Shown: positions 63,223 to 64,000 of the stretch, one piece after another
Layout of the letters: each line of letters begins with the position of its first letter
Position numbering within the stretch: the first letter of the stretch is position 1
Assembly (NCBI RefSeq): GCF_000003815.2
Contig: NC_049988.1
Location: forward strand, 2,855,405-2,919,404
Source: Branchiostoma floridae
Taxonomy: Eukaryota; Chordata; Leptocardii; Amphioxiformes; Branchiostomatidae
Direction of reading: 5' to 3'
Length of the DNA stretch: 64,000 nt
Notes under the pieces: model-generated
Told to the model about the DNA's origin: nothing
The model's input: the letters and a program-made list of their open reading frames with translations, nothing else
The model's database searches: none
Position numbers and translations under genes: made by a program

Positions 63223-64000
63223 GACAATAAACTAAACATACAAATTCGACCAAACTCTTTCCATTTACACCGGTGTGTTGACGCTACGTACTCCAAGTGA
63301 CAATTTTAACAGACATCAATGCGTAATGACGTCAGGTTACCATAAAGTTGACAAGGAAATCATGGCGGGACGTCAGGGTACCATAAAGTTGAAATATGCG
63401 CTCAGAAGGAGGTCAGGGCGGGTTTTCCACTGTTTTGACCTAGTTCATAAAGCCATAGACAATAAACTAAACATACAACTTCCACCAAACTCTTTTTCCT
63501 TACACCGGTGTGTCTACGCTACGTACTCAAAGTGACAAATTTAACAGACATCAATGCCTAATGACGTCAGGGCACCATAAAGTTGACATATGCGCTCAGA
63601 AGGAAGTCAGGGTGGCTTTTCCACTGTTTTGACCTAGCTCATAAAGCTTCATCGACAATAAACTAAACATACAAATTCGACCAAACTCTTTTCAATTACG
63701 TCGGTGTGTTGACGCTACGTACTCAAAGTGACAAATTTAACAGACATCAATGCGTAATGACGTCAGGGTACCATAAAGTTGACAAGGAAATCATGGCGGG
63801 TTTTCCACTGTTTTGACCTAATTGAAAGAGTCATTGACAATAAAGTAAACATACAACTTCGACCAAACTCTTTTTCATTACACCAGTGTGTCTACGCTAC
63901 GTACTCCAAGTGACAAATTTAACAGACATCAATGCGTAATGACGTCAGGGTACCATAAAGTTGACATATGCGCTCAGAAGGAAGTCAGGGCGGGTTTTCC
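63223..64000. repeat. Satellite-like tandem array with a CRE in each unit
   Basis: Units begin GACAATAAACTAAACATAC at about 63223, 63458, 63654 and 63836 (spacings 235, 196, 182), and the array runs off the window end. Each unit has ACCGGTGTGT-type and CTACGTACTC blocks, a TGACGTCA palindrome (63327, 63562, 63758, 63940) and CCATAAAGTTGACA. Length differences come from a part-duplicated ACGTCAGGGTACCATAAAG segment in unit 1 and deletions in later units. Confidence 0.9.

Overview
The window looks like nuclear DNA of an invertebrate chordate, most likely a cephalochordate (amphioxus, Branchiostoma type). The two clear genes are animal genes with vertebrate-like domain architecture. One is interrupted by nine short introns (349 to 1929 bp), and the spacers are AT-rich and full of short non-autonomous transposons and SINEs. 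The species call is inference; no ribosomal or mitochondrial marker is present. Two runs of exactly 100 N (4630-4729 and 40777-40876) are assembly gaps.

Two genes are certain. (1) SKIDA1 (24503-27430, + strand) is a 975-codon intronless coding exon with an N-terminal Ski/Sno/Dac (DACH) domain, a serine/acidic tract, basic nuclear-localisation-like clusters and a distinctive C-terminal block. It is preceded by a splice acceptor in its 5' leader and followed by a good poly(A) signal at 28364. (2) DNAJC1 (61870 to 50988, - strand) has ten coding exons that join in frame to a 556-residue protein: signal peptide, J domain with HPD, transmembrane segment, basic/coiled region, SANT domain 1, disordered linker and SANT domain 2. 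The genes are convergent with about 23 kb between them. In vertebrates SKIDA1 and DNAJC1 also lie close together (around MLLT10), so this looks like ancient microsynteny; no MLLT10 coding sequence was seen here.

Layout: 1-24 kb is gene-poor and rich in mobile-element remnants. It includes a 2.6-kb near-perfect foldback element (7727-10341), small TIR elements with 8-bp target duplications, two 29-bp palindromic micro-insertions, simple repeats, and a few weak first-exon-like ORFs next to ATGGCGG (YY1-type) motifs. 24.5-28.4 kb is SKIDA1. 28.4-50.8 kb is AT-rich spacer with nested MITEs, an 89-bp tandem array, a 5S-rRNA-headed SINE and other short duplications. 50.8-61.9 kb is DNAJC1, whose introns hold many MITEs, a tRNA-headed SINE, a 1.24-kb TA-flanked TIR element and a 126-bp tandem duplication that copied the 3' end of coding exon 6. 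61.9-64 kb is upstream sequence with a long inverted repeat and a tandem array carrying a CRE-type palindrome in every unit.

The most interesting items are: the partial exon-6 duplicates in DNAJC1, which differ mostly at third codon positions; the two identical-length 29-bp palindromes with 9-bp direct repeats; a pair of SINEs with a shared body but different pol III heads (5S rRNA versus tRNA); the giant foldback element; a MITE inserted in a SINE with a perfect 8-bp duplication; and the ancestral SKIDA1-DNAJC1 linkage. All repeat-family assignments rest on sequence structure in this window only; no database was searched.
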